Positions 1 to 9,255 of a stretch of 64,000 nt of DNA are shown here, piece by piece. The notes beneath the pieces are model-generated. The model worked only from the letters and a program-made list of their open reading frames with translations. It had not been told where the DNA came from and made no database searches. The DNA lies in the NCBI GenBank assembly GCA_005787345.1, contig SYBH01000008.1, positions 33,201-97,200 of the forward strand. Direction: 5' to 3'. The translations under genes were made by a program, and so were the position numbers. Origin of the DNA: Actinomycetota bacterium. Lineage in GTDB: Bacteria > Actinomycetota > Acidimicrobiia > Acidimicrobiales > Acidimicrobilacustridaceae. How positions within the stretch are numbered: position 1 is the first letter of the stretch; each line of letters opens with the position of its first letter.

Positions 1-63
1 GAGCGAATGCATTGCCGCCATTCGGCGTTGCAATGAGTCAAGAATCAATTCGGTCATGAACGC

Positions 64-933
64 TTACCGTTGGTACAGCGGTGCGGCGCGATTGAGGATG
101 ATTTGGGTGCGCTCGTTGACGGCATCTTCGAAGCGGCCCTCTTCAACCATCCAGAAGCGATTGGCATAAAGGCCTTCGACGACCTGCTCAGCGACTTCTG
201 AAAGTGGGGTTACGGCTACTGGCGTACCTGCGGCTTCCATTGACTCAATCCATCCGGCCATTTTGTGCGTGTGGTCGATGGGCTGATCAGCTTCATAGCC
301 AGCGGGACGCTCTGCAGCTGCCCAAATACCGGTGTTCAGAACTCCCTTGGTCTTGCCAGTGGGGAAGAGAACGGAAACCCCGATTTTTTGGTTGACCTCA
401 TTGAGTTGTCCGTAAAGACATTCACTCAGTGTGACGACCGCTGCCTTACATGTTGCGTAGGTCGGAGACATGGCGATGGGCGAGAAGCCACCGTTGTTTG
501 AAGACGTGTTGACGATGTGGGCTTCTTCGTCCTGTGCCAGCAACGTCGGCACGAAAGCGTTAATGCCGTTAATGACTCCGTAAAGGTGAACGCTAAGAGC
601 GAAACGCCAGTCGTTTATCTCGTGTTCCCACAGTCGACCGTGAGCACCTGAAGCCACACCGGCGTTGTTGCAGACCACGTGGACCTTCCCGAATCGCTCG
701 AGGGTCGCGTCACGTAATGCCTCAACCGAGTCAAGACTCGAAACATCGGCAGTTACGCCAATCACCTCGCGACCGTCACCGCCAAGTTCGTTGACTGCGC
801 CTTCGAGTTGCTCGGACTTGAGGTCGGAAAGAACGACCTTCATGCCCTCGGCCAAGAACCGCTCGCCCATGGCCTTGCCGATACCGCCGGCGCCACCAGT
901 GATGACTGCAACCTTGCCTTTGAGTTCCTTCAT
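64..933 (-). CDS. Short-chain dehydrogenase/reductase (SDR) family oxidoreductase
   Basis: N-terminal TGGAGGIGKA Rossmann motif, NNAG, YATCK active site; GGGGGA box upstream of ATG. Confidence 0.92.
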   Translation of the reverse strand: MKELKGKVAVITGGAGGIGKAMGERFLAEGMKVVLSDLKSEQLEGAVNELGGDGREVIGVTADVSSLDSVEALRDATLERFGKVHVVCNNAGVASGAHGRLWEHEINDWRFALSVHLYGVINGINAFVPTLLAQDEEAHIVNTSSNNGGFSPIAMSPTYATCKAAVVTLSECLYGQLNEVNQKIGVSVLFPTGKTKGVLNTGIWAAAERPAGYEADQPIDHTHKMAGWIESMEAAGTPVAVTPLSEVAEQVVEGLYANRFWMVEEGRFEDAVNERTQIILNRAAPLYQR

Positions 934-1042
934 TGTTCCCCCTTTGAACAGATGGGAACCTTAGTTCTGCTCGCAAGGGTTTGGGTTCTCGATCATCGGT
1001 CGTCGGGGCGAATGTGAGGCGTGAACCTTTAGGGCAGGATTT

Positions 1043-1885
1043 CTAGAGTCGGGCGACGTGACGGAACGAGAGCCGAGTCGCTCGGGTGACGGGAACGTCC
1101 TCAGCCAATTCTTCGGCAAGCGCCAGAGCTTGATCAAGATCTTTCTCTGCCAGTGCACAGAGATGGGTGAGAAGCTCCCGCATGGAACCGGTATCGGTAT
1201 CGGAAAGGGGTGATGGTCCCCCAAGAAGAAATGGCGAGAGTGCCTGTTCGAAGACGCCCGTTTCGGAGATGGTGTGCTGCAGTACATCAAGAGGGACCCC
1301 AGATGCCGATGCGATCTGCATCGCTTCATGAATTGCGGACATGCAGATGTAGCCGGTGGCGTTCCTCGCAAGTTTTAGGGCGAGTCCTGTTCCGAGGTCA
1401 CCGGCATGGATGACCTCCTTTGAGAAGGCCTCAAGCGTTGGCATGGCAAGTCTGACAGCTTCGGTTTCTCCTCCGACCATTGTGAGCAATGTTCCGGCCG
1501 CAGCACCTGGTTCTCCGCCGCTGATTCCGGCATCAATCACATGTACGCCGGTCGCAGACGCTGTCAATGTGAGGGAACGAAGCGTCTCGGGAGCAATTGT
1601 CGAATGAATTGCGATGACTGATCCAGGTTGCAGTGAATGGAGTACCCCATCCCTGCCGGCTAGTACCTCGGTTGTTTGTTCGTCGTTGAATACCACGATG
1701 CAGACCACATCGGCGCCGAGTGCGGCGTCAGATGGGGAGGCCGCTATTCGAGCATTGAGGGTGGAAAAGCTTGATGTGGCCTCATGAGAAACATCAAACA
1801 CCGAAACTTCGAATCCAGCGTTGATCACGTTGATCGCCATCGGCCCGCCCATGCGACCTAGACCGATCATCGCAACGGAAGTCAT
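1043..1885 (-). CDS. NAD(P)-dependent oxidoreductase, 3-hydroxyisobutyrate dehydrogenase/6-phosphogluconate dehydrogenase-like
   Basis: MIGLGRMGGPMAINV N-terminus, DAGISGGEPGAAAGTL motif; 4-bp overlap with upstream gene. Confidence 0.9.
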   Translation of the reverse strand: MTSVAMIGLGRMGGPMAINVINAGFEVSVFDVSHEATSSFSTLNARIAASPSDAALGADVVCIVVFNDEQTTEVLAGRDGVLHSLQPGSVIAIHSTIAPETLRSLTLTASATGVHVIDAGISGGEPGAAAGTLLTMVGGETEAVRLAMPTLEAFSKEVIHAGDLGTGLALKLARNATGYICMSAIHEAMQIASASGVPLDVLQHTISETGVFEQALSPFLLGGPSPLSDTDTGSMRELLTHLCALAEKDLDQALALAEELAEDVPVTRATRLSFRHVARL

Positions 1886-2271
1886 TTGCTCTCCTCGAAC
1901 TTCGAAATCGCAGATTCGGAAACACGAAAGAGTGACCCGCTGCTTGGGTAGCCGACATAGGGAATGAGTTGGATGACGACTTCACGCACTTGTTCGGTAG
2001 TCAGTTCGCCAGTTCGCAGTGCGTTCGAGAACTGAATCCCGAGAGTGTCGAATTCATGCTGAGCGGCCAGCACTCCCATTACCAACAACCGTCGAGTTGG
2101 CACATCAAGTGCCTCGCCGGTCCACACCTCTCCGAAGAGATGTCCGATCATGAGATCGAAGAACTCCGACGATCCGTGTTCGGCGAGAGGTAGGTTCGGC
2201 CCATAGACCTCTCGGTACTTCTCGGCACCGCGTGCGTACCTCTCAGCGTCTGAACGTGCTTCGTTTGACAA
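1882..2271 (-). CDS. Carboxymuconolactone decarboxylase family protein
   Basis: 129 aa, AHExDTLGIQFSNALRTGELTTEQVREVVIQLIPYVGYP; TTG start preceded by GGGGGAACA. Confidence 0.82.
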   Translation of the reverse strand: MSNEARSDAERYARGAEKYREVYGPNLPLAEHGSSEFFDLMIGHLFGEVWTGEALDVPTRRLLVMGVLAAQHEFDTLGIQFSNALRTGELTTEQVREVVIQLIPYVGYPSSGSLFRVSESAISKFEESK

Positions 2272-2464
2272 TGTTCCCCCAGTTGTCCCGGCCGGCGTTT
2301 GCTTCGATCAATGGGCGATCGCCTACGGCTGCCAACTCGAACCAAGCGTGTCACATTGAAACACTCCTGTACCCCGACTCATCCCGGTCGCGTCACCTCT
2401 TGCGGGCAGGGTGACTCCGATTCCGCTACGTTGCCAACCACATTCCGTATTCCAAGGGGGAGCC

Positions 2465-2875
2465 ATGGGTTCAACAGTTGGTCAGTTCTGTATTGCCGTA
2501 AATGATCTCGAAGAGTCGGTGCGCTTTTATACCGAGATCATGGGTCTCGTTGAGCACGGTCGCACAGAGATCCCGAATGTGAACGAGGTCCACCTCGCCG
2601 GAGCCGAAGGCGAACATGGCGGTCGACTGCAGCTTGCCAAGTTCAACCCCACGATGACGCCACAGCCGATTGACCATGGCCGTGCCCTCTGGAAGATCTA
2701 CATTTACGTTGACGACGCCGTGGGCACCTGGGAAAAGGCTGTTGCCGCCGGATATGAGTCGCATATGAAGCCAGAGCGACTTGAGCGCTGGCCAGTCATC
2801 GTGGGCTTCATCTCCGACCCCGACGGCTATCTCATCGAGATCATCCAATCCGAAGGACCGCGCCCGGGGCACTGA
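2465..2875 (+). CDS. VOC family (glyoxalase/bleomycin resistance-like) protein
   Basis: DLEESVRFYTEIMGL and DPDGYLIEIIQ motifs; start chosen at ATG 2465 after AGGGGGAGCC (ORF opens at 2411). Confidence 0.88.
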   Translation: MGSTVGQFCIAVNDLEESVRFYTEIMGLVEHGRTEIPNVNEVHLAGAEGEHGGRLQLAKFNPTMTPQPIDHGRALWKIYIYVDDAVGTWEKAVAAGYESHMKPERLERWPVIVGFISDPDGYLIEIIQSEGPRPGH

Positions 2876-2905
2876 TCCCCACCGTCCACTGCACATGCAC
2901 GACCA

Positions 2906-2941
2906 AAGGGCCAGAGGATTCCCACGGGACCTCTGGCCCTT
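2906..2941 (+). terminator. Strong hairpin between VOC protein and amidohydrolase genes
   Basis: Perfect 12-bp inverted repeat AAGGGCCAGAGG / CCTCTGGCCCTT, 12-nt loop whose centre (CCCacGGG) also pairs; no T-tract follows. Confidence 0.6.
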
Positions 2942-3011
2942 CAGACATGCGTCGCTGGGCCTAGGCTGAGCGAATCGGGGCGAGAGCCTTGGTCCATCGA
3001 GGGGGAATCTG

Positions 3012-4301
3012 ATGAATGCTGACGATCTGATCCTGATCAGTGTCGATGACCACATAGCTGAGCCGGCCAACATGTTCGATGCGCATGTGCCCGCGAAGTA
3101 CAAAGAGTTTGCACCTCGGGTTCTCACCGACGAGAACGGAATCGAACAGTGGTGGTACGGCGACATCAAGGGCCGCAACCTTGGTCTCAATGCTGTGGCC
3201 GGGAAACCCCGTGAGTATTTCAATGTGGATGCTTCTCGTTATGACCAGATGCGTCCGGGCTGCTGGGATGTCAACGAACGAGTTCGCGACATGAATGCCG
3301 GTGGTCAACTTGCTGGATTGAATTTTCCAAACTGGACGGGCTTCTCAGGTCAGGTTCTGAATCTCGGACCGGATCGAGCGATCAACGAAATCATGATCAA
3401 GGCCTACAACGATTGGCACATCGATGAATGGTGTGCCGCCCATCCAGGTCGGTTCATTCCTTGCGGCATTCTCCCGTTGTGGGACGTGGAAGAAGCTGCC
3501 GCTGAAGTACGTCGACTTGCATCCAAGGGTTGTCATGCCGTGACGTTCTCTGAGAACCCCGCCGCGTTGAACATGCCCTCGATTCACTCCGGAGCTTGGG
3601 ACCCGTTGTTCGCTGCGTGTGTCGACACCGACACCGTGATCTGTTGTCATCTGGGTTCTTCTTCGAAGAGCGCGGCTACGTCAGTTGACGCACCCGCCGG
3701 TGTCGCGATGACCCTGTCGTCGGCCGGAACCGTCTACACGCTTGTCGACCTCATCTGGGCGACCTTCTGGGAACGATTCCCCACGCTGAAGTTCTCGCTT
3801 ACTGAAGGCGATATCGGATGGATTCCGTATTTCCTCTGGCGTGCAGAACATGTCAATGATCGCCATGGCGGCTGGATCAACCACGACTTCTCGAAAACTG
3901 GCTCACCCACGCAGATTTTCAATGATCACATTCTCGTGTGTTTCATTAAGGAAACAGTCGGGCCACAACTGTTTAGCCATTTCAATATCGACAATGTTTG
4001 TTGGGAATCGGATTACCCACACTCGGATGGCACATGGCCGAACGCCCCCGAGGAACTCCTTAAGACACTCGAAGGCTTCGATGACGCGACGATCAACAAG
4101 GTTTCGTATGAGAACGCGATGAAGCACTACAACTTCGATCCGTTCAAGCACATTCCAAAAGACCAAGCAACGGCCGGAGCGCTTCGTGCCCTTTCGCCCG
4201 ATGTCGATGTCGTCACGCGCACGGGTCGTCTTGCCGATGAACGTGATTTGGCCCAGTGGAACAGCATCATTTCTGGTGTTGCATCCGCAGCGAAGAGTTG
4301 A
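3012..4301 (+). CDS. Amidohydrolase family (COG2159-like TIM-barrel metal-dependent hydrolase)
   Basis: ISVDDHIAEPANMF N-terminus, DYPHSDGTWP motif; two paralogues in window (47669, 53024). Confidence 0.9.
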   Translation: MNADDLILISVDDHIAEPANMFDAHVPAKYKEFAPRVLTDENGIEQWWYGDIKGRNLGLNAVAGKPREYFNVDASRYDQMRPGCWDVNERVRDMNAGGQLAGLNFPNWTGFSGQVLNLGPDRAINEIMIKAYNDWHIDEWCAAHPGRFIPCGILPLWDVEEAAAEVRRLASKGCHAVTFSENPAALNMPSIHSGAWDPLFAACVDTDTVICCHLGSSSKSAATSVDAPAGVAMTLSSAGTVYTLVDLIWATFWERFPTLKFSLTEGDIGWIPYFLWRAEHVNDRHGGWINHDFSKTGSPTQIFNDHILVCFIKETVGPQLFSHFNIDNVCWESDYPHSDGTWPNAPEELLKTLEGFDDATINKVSYENAMKHYNFDPFKHIPKDQATAGALRALSPDVDVVTRTGRLADERDLAQWNSIISGVASAAKS

Positions 4302-4304
4302 GTC

Positions 4305-6332
4305 TTACTCCGCGGCGCGCAGGTTGATTTCAAAACCGGACTGCAAAACCATCCCCGAGAGCGGATCGATATCCGCATCGGTGCTGGTCAATGCACAAAC
4401 GTTTGCGTCGCGACTCCCATGAGTGAGTGTCACGCATTCGTCTCGAAGATTCGGGTCGGAAACAAGTCGAGCGGTTACTGAACCATTCGCATTTTGTATC
4501 GTGGCAAATTCCGGTGATCCGAGCGAGAGTACGTTTTTTGGCGACGCATGCAGCACAATCTCGTCGACTGTTCCTCCAGGAGCAGCGATCTCGCGGAACT
4601 GAGAGTTCATGAGTCGAAGTTGACGGCTTGGAAGAAGTCGCATTGCCTCGGTCGCTGGCGATCTTGCGTCCGCCAAGTGGAGAGATAGCTGTTCCTCGAT
4701 AGAAGGAGCAGCCAAGCGCCATTTTCCTTCCGGAAGGACATTCGCGCCGACCCATCCGTAGACCGCTCCAGAGTGCACCGTAAGCGTCGAAGCGCGCTCA
4801 AGGGCCCCTGGTTCACGGCTTCGATCAATGAGTGATTGAAACAGCGCACGATCGTTCGTCGTATCGGCGGTTGTTCCGCTGGGGAGCAATGCAAGTCCGA
4901 GTCGGTTCGCGAGATTGGCAAACATCCACCACACTGGTTTTCGTTCAGCGACGGCTGGGACAACAGCGTCGGTGACCTGCGATGCGACCGCGAGTTGAAA
5001 CGAGTCAAGGAGCCAAGTCAGGTCAGCGCGTTCGAGTTGGTCGACTGCTGGAAGAACGTGACTCGCGAGCTCGGTTGTCTCGGTTGGAAAGATGTCGATG
5101 ACAACGAGAGTGCTGAGCGATCGAAGTGCTTTGACAGTACGAGTGCTGTCAGGAAGGGCCGTGACTGGATTACCGCCTACGACGATGAGTGTCGTGATGT
5201 TTCCCGCCTCAATTTCAGGAATGAGGGCCGAACACGGGTACTCGCCAAAGCGGCGGGGGAGATGTGGGCGACTTTTAGGTCCGGCTTCTGGCGATCCATC
5301 TGTGGTGGGCAGAGATCGAGTATCGAGTTGGAGGAGATAGCCCGGGTTAAACCACATTCCACCCGGGCGGTCGTAGGAGTCAGTGACGATGTGAAGCGCC
5401 CAAAGTAAGTACTCGGTGACATTCGCGGTTGCCGACATCGAGACGCCGGTTCCCGTGAGCGCGCTCACTCGGCCCGTGCTCATGATTGCCTCAAGTAGCG
5501 CCTCAAGTGTCTCCAAAGTGAGCTGGCAGCACGTCGCGACAATGTCATCGTCGAACCCGGCAACGTAGCGAACCAGATCATCGACACCAGTGGTTCGCTC
5601 GCCCAGGGTCGATGCTGATGGATGGATGCTCAAGAGACGACGTACAAGCCACCCAAGAACGAGCCAATCTGTCCCCGGCCGCAATTGAAGGTGATAGTTC
5701 GCGAGTGACGCAGTTTCGGTCTTCCTCGGATCGACGACCCAAATTGAACCTCCGCTGCTTTGAAACTCACGGAATCGGCGAACCGGATCGGGAATCGCGT
5801 TCGAATGACCATGAGAGACAACGGGATTACTGCCAAACAGCAGTAACAGTTTTGATGATTCGTGATCCCAAATGGGGGTGAGGCCGGACCAACCGCCGAT
5901 GATCTCGGCCACAAGGGGTTTGCTCGGGGTGTCGATCGTTGTTGCGGTGTACTTCTGATGCGATCCGAGAAGTGTGAGGAATCGGTCTGCAGCGCGCCGG
6001 CCGGCGGTGTCGAAAGCTGAACCGCTGGCGAGGTACATGGCGACGGATTCTGGGCCGTGCTCATTGAGAGTCGTTGCGATGCGATCAGCAATATCGTCGA
6101 GTGCTGAGGGCCAGATCGTTTCTTCAAGCGTTGTGTCCTCTCGGACGAATGGCTTGTTCAGTCGTTGCCCGTCGTGGTGAACCACCCCGAGTGCCCTGCC
6201 TTTTGGGCATGTGTACCCGCGAGAAAGTGCATGTGACTCATCGCCGCGGATTTTCATAATTGCGTCGTTCTCAACCGTTACGACAAGTCCGCACATGGCG
6301 TTGCATACTCGGCAAAACGTCTGAACATCCAC
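4305..6332 (-). CDS. Molybdopterin-dependent oxidoreductase
   Basis: CRVCNAMCGL...GYTCPKGRAL iron-sulfur Cys motif, GGNPVTALP, C-terminal molybdopterin-dinucleotide-binding-like domain. Confidence 0.9.
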   Translation of the reverse strand: MDVQTFCRVCNAMCGLVVTVENDAIMKIRGDESHALSRGYTCPKGRALGVVHHDGQRLNKPFVREDTTLEETIWPSALDDIADRIATTLNEHGPESVAMYLASGSAFDTAGRRAADRFLTLLGSHQKYTATTIDTPSKPLVAEIIGGWSGLTPIWDHESSKLLLLFGSNPVVSHGHSNAIPDPVRRFREFQSSGGSIWVVDPRKTETASLANYHLQLRPGTDWLVLGWLVRRLLSIHPSASTLGERTTGVDDLVRYVAGFDDDIVATCCQLTLETLEALLEAIMSTGRVSALTGTGVSMSATANVTEYLLWALHIVTDSYDRPGGMWFNPGYLLQLDTRSLPTTDGSPEAGPKSRPHLPRRFGEYPCSALIPEIEAGNITTLIVVGGNPVTALPDSTRTVKALRSLSTLVVIDIFPTETTELASHVLPAVDQLERADLTWLLDSFQLAVASQVTDAVVPAVAERKPVWWMFANLANRLGLALLPSGTTADTTNDRALFQSLIDRSREPGALERASTLTVHSGAVYGWVGANVLPEGKWRLAAPSIEEQLSLHLADARSPATEAMRLLPSRQLRLMNSQFREIAAPGGTVDEIVLHASPKNVLSLGSPEFATIQNANGSVTARLVSDPNLRDECVTLTHGSRDANVCALTSTDADIDPLSGMVLQSGFEINLRAAE

Positions 6333-6375
6333 CGCTTGATCCTCTCACGGGCCGTGCGAGCAGTGAAGTTGCTCG

Positions 6376-7005
6376 TCAGCGCTCGAGTCTCGTTGGGTCG
6401 GGATCACGCCACATAAGCCATACCGGAGGGCTTCCCGGAACGCTGATCTCTTTGAGCACTCGAAATCCAAAGCGTTCGTAGAAGGGCAGATTCTCGGGCT
6501 TCTGCGTCTCGAGGTAGGCAGGTTCGATCGCTGTGTCGCATTTCGTCAGCACCGGTTGAAGCAGTGCTTTTCCGAAGCCGTGTCCCTGAAGGCCGGGATC
6601 GACGCCGAGAAGGGCCAGATACCAATGTGGTTCTGAAGGATGCGCATCTTCAACGGCACTGAGAAGTTTTATACCAGTGACGCGATTACGCCCATTGAGA
6701 AGCGCACGGGCGCATGCTGCGTAGATCCTGATCTCTCGCGATCTTGATCGTGGCGTCGCTCCTGGCGGAAGCCACGAAGCGGAACCAACAACCCGTTCAG
6801 TTTCAATGGCTCCCCAGACCTGTCCATGGTGGAAGCAGTCACGCAAGAGTGCGCCGAGGAAGATCGGGAGTAGTCGTAGTTCTTGTTCTGGGCTTTTAGC
6901 GAAAAGGCCAAACAGCGGGTCAGGCCAAAACGCTCGGCTTGTAACGGCAATCGATTCATCGCGCTGTTGGCGCGAGATGAGTTGAATGTTCGACTGCTGA
7001 CTCAT
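6376..7005 (-). CDS. GNAT family N-acetyltransferase
   Basis: LALLGVDPGLQGHGFGKALLQPVL acetyl-CoA-binding motif, LPFYERFGFRVL; start chosen at ATG 7005 (ORF opens at 7086). Confidence 0.87.
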   Translation of the reverse strand: MSQQSNIQLISRQQRDESIAVTSRAFWPDPLFGLFAKSPEQELRLLPIFLGALLRDCFHHGQVWGAIETERVVGSASWLPPGATPRSRSREIRIYAACARALLNGRNRVTGIKLLSAVEDAHPSEPHWYLALLGVDPGLQGHGFGKALLQPVLTKCDTAIEPAYLETQKPENLPFYERFGFRVLKEISVPGSPPVWLMWRDPDPTRLER

Positions 7006-7157
7006 GGGACGAGGGTAGCCAGAACGCCGCGGCAGATGTCCGCAAAGTCGATGGCTGATGGCTAGTCGATGGGACCATCTGTACACTTGGAAAGCAAGTA
7101 TTCCGGGGGGAGTACATCAGGCGGTATGGAGTCGTCTGTTGCGAGGGGGAGAGTGTC

Positions 7158-8003
7158 ATGGCGAAACGTGTAGCTGTTGTGACTGGAGCGAGTCGCGGGA
7201 TCGGTAAGGGAATCGCTCTTGAACTAGGTGCGGCGGGATTCACTGTCTACGTCACTGGCCGCAGTGTTGAGGCTGGTCCAATTCCGGGCACGGTGGGCGA
7301 GACGGCCGCGCAGATTGATGAACTCGGTGGCCAGGGCATTGCGGTTGCATGCGACCACCACGACGACGAGCAGGTGAAGGCCGTGTTCGATCGTGTTCGA
7401 GCTGAACAGGGTCGACTCGATGTTCTGGTGAACAACGTCTATTCCGCTCCCGATTTAGTTCCCTGGCTCGGCAAGAAATTCTGGGAACTTCCGATTGAAG
7501 CGTGGGATCAGGTCATCGACATCGGCACGCGTTCTCATTACGTCTCCAGCGTTTTTGGCGCCCCTCTTATGCTGGAAAACCACAGCGGACTGATTGTTAA
7601 CGTTTCGTCGTCTGGTGCAGTTAGCTACGGGCACAACGTTGTGTATGGAGTTGGAAAAGCCGCAGTCGACAAAATGACTTCGGACATGGCGATCGAACTT
7701 GTTGGAACTGGAGTTTCGATCGTTTCGTTATGGCCCGGCTTGGTTCGCACTGAACTTCTTGACCTTGGCGCACAGACCGACGGTGACGACGTGTTTATTG
7801 AACTCCCTGGCGAAGGTCGTTTTGACCTTTCCGGTGCCGAATCACCGAGGTTCCTTGGCCGCGCGGTGGTCGCCTTGTTGGGATGCGGAGACCTCGCGGA
7901 TCGATCGGGCCGAGCATTCCCATCGGCAGCGTTAGCACGCGAACTTGGATTCACCGATCTCGATGGAACGATTCACGAAGTTCTGCTTCGCCCCGACGCG
8001 TAA
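7158..8003 (+). CDS. SDR family oxidoreductase
   Basis: VVTGASRGIGKGIA, YGVGKAAVDKM; upstream GAGGGGGAGAGTGTCATG. Confidence 0.92.
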   Translation: MAKRVAVVTGASRGIGKGIALELGAAGFTVYVTGRSVEAGPIPGTVGETAAQIDELGGQGIAVACDHHDDEQVKAVFDRVRAEQGRLDVLVNNVYSAPDLVPWLGKKFWELPIEAWDQVIDIGTRSHYVSSVFGAPLMLENHSGLIVNVSSSGAVSYGHNVVYGVGKAAVDKMTSDMAIELVGTGVSIVSLWPGLVRTELLDLGAQTDGDDVFIELPGEGRFDLSGAESPRFLGRAVVALLGCGDLADRSGRAFPSAALARELGFTDLDGTIHEVLLRPDA

Positions 8004-8069
8004 TCGGCGCAGTCGAGTCCGACGGTCGCATCTGGAATCAGTTGGCCTGGCGCAAACAAGGAATGCTTG

Positions 8070-8933
8070 TCACGGCCGTCCGACTCCGCTGATTGCAACA
8101 TCGATGGCCAAGATCACTCCAGTTGGAACTTTGAGGACTTCGTCGCGTTTCCAATCGGCGGCTGCGCAGACATAGAGCGTTCGTCGATCCGGGCCACCCA
8201 AGACACATGCAACCGGTATCAACCCGTCGAATCGGTGCTCATCGGTGGTTTGGCCACCAGGCAGAACTCGGAAGACTCGTGCCCCGATTGGATCAGCCAC
8301 CCAAACAGCCCCTTCGGCGTCGAGGCAGATCCCATCGGGAGGAGCGAACGGCGGTCCGTCGGAAGACGGGCGGAGCGCCGCGTAGACACGACGATTAGCG
8401 AGAGTGCCATCGGGTCGACGATCGAACGCGGTCAACCGTGCACCTGCGCTCTCGGCCACGAGAAGGACGTCTTCGTTGGGCGTGAGGACGTGGCCGTTTG
8501 GTGCTTCCAATTCCTCTGCAGCGACAAACCACGAACCGTCGGATCGAACGGCAATGGTTTGGCCAGGTTGGCGCTCGCCGCCTTCGTGGATGCGGCTCCC
8601 CATGTCTCCGACATATGCCGTGCCGTCCGACGCAACGATCATGTCGTTGAGAGAGCCTCGTGCGATTACAGAGAGGTCAGCGTGCAGGGCAAGTGTCCCG
8701 TCGCGCTCGACCCGACGGAGTTGTTGCGATTCCATTGCAACGACGAGGAGGCGGCCGTCGGGCAGCCAACCGAGGCCTGAAGGCTCGTCATCGGTCATTT
8801 CGATCTCGGTTCGGACATCGCCGGCGAGATCGGTCGAGAGGACTCGATGGCCGTGCATATCGCTGAACCACAAGCGCTCTGCGTGCCACCGAGGGCCCTC
8901 GCCAAACCAGAGACCGTCCAGAACCGTCTGCAT
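8070..8933 (-). CDS. SMP-30/gluconolactonase/LRE family protein
   Basis: GPRWHAERLWFSDMHGHRVL, NDMIVASDGTAYVGDMG, PDGICLDAEGAVWVADP. Confidence 0.9.
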   Translation of the reverse strand: MQTVLDGLWFGEGPRWHAERLWFSDMHGHRVLSTDLAGDVRTEIEMTDDEPSGLGWLPDGRLLVVAMESQQLRRVERDGTLALHADLSVIARGSLNDMIVASDGTAYVGDMGSRIHEGGERQPGQTIAVRSDGSWFVAAEELEAPNGHVLTPNEDVLLVAESAGARLTAFDRRPDGTLANRRVYAALRPSSDGPPFAPPDGICLDAEGAVWVADPIGARVFRVLPGGQTTDEHRFDGLIPVACVLGGPDRRTLYVCAAADWKRDEVLKVPTGVILAIDVAISGVGRP

Positions 8934-9047
8934 CGTGAAGCCCCCTATGGCGAAATCCCCAATGGGATCGTAGCGAGGCTGCGATCGATCATTCGTGGGT
9001 GCGGAGCCACATCGAAACCGGGGTTAATCGATTGTTGAGAATCGCCG

Positions 9048-9211
9048 GGATCGCATCACGCGGGGCGATCCTGGGCACGGGAGGTCCATGGGGTGGGGAA
9101 TCAAGCGTCCGCGTTGCAGGGTTTGGGGTGGTCTGTAAAGATTCTGAAACATGGATTGCGAAGCATCGCCCCAGCGCCGGGGCCCGATCCCTGCCGAGGA
9201 ACTCGGCTTTT
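9048..9211 (+). promoter_or_regulatory. Structured leader upstream of NlpC/P60 gene (three hairpins, last followed by TTTT)
   Basis: GGATCGC/GCGATCC (9048-9071), GCCCC/GGGGC (9168-9183), GCCGAG-GAA-CTCGGC-TTTT (9193-9211). Confidence 0.4.
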
Positions 9212-9255
9212 CCAGCGTTGCTAGGTACGCGCGGGGCGTGTCAAAGGGTGACAAG

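Noticed and set aside
2471-3223. 250-aa minus ORF opposite VOC and amidohydrolase genes
   Set aside because: Spans two convincing plus genes and the hairpin between them; no domain signature
4836-5408. 190-aa plus ORF inside the molybdopterin oxidoreductase gene
   Set aside because: Antisense to conserved oxidoreductase sequence, no family signature
7085-7110. ACTTG-GAAAG-CAAGT inverted repeat upstream of the SDR at 7158
   Set aside because: Only 5-bp arms, orientation opposite to KstR2-type sites, and no second copy noticed; too weak
8067-8973. Long + strand ORFs (237 aa, 189 aa) opposite the SMP-30 gene
   Set aside because: Antisense shadow ORFs; translations are low-complexity Arg/Ser-rich with no recognisable family, while the minus frame encodes a clear SMP-30 protein
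9001-9255. c-di-AMP (ydaO/yuaA) riboswitch before the NlpC/P60 gene
   Set aside because: Location is suggestive, but the conserved blocks expected (GGGGUGAAUC-like and CCCGAACCCGUCAGCUAACC-like) were not found by eye; kept only as a generic structured-leader finding
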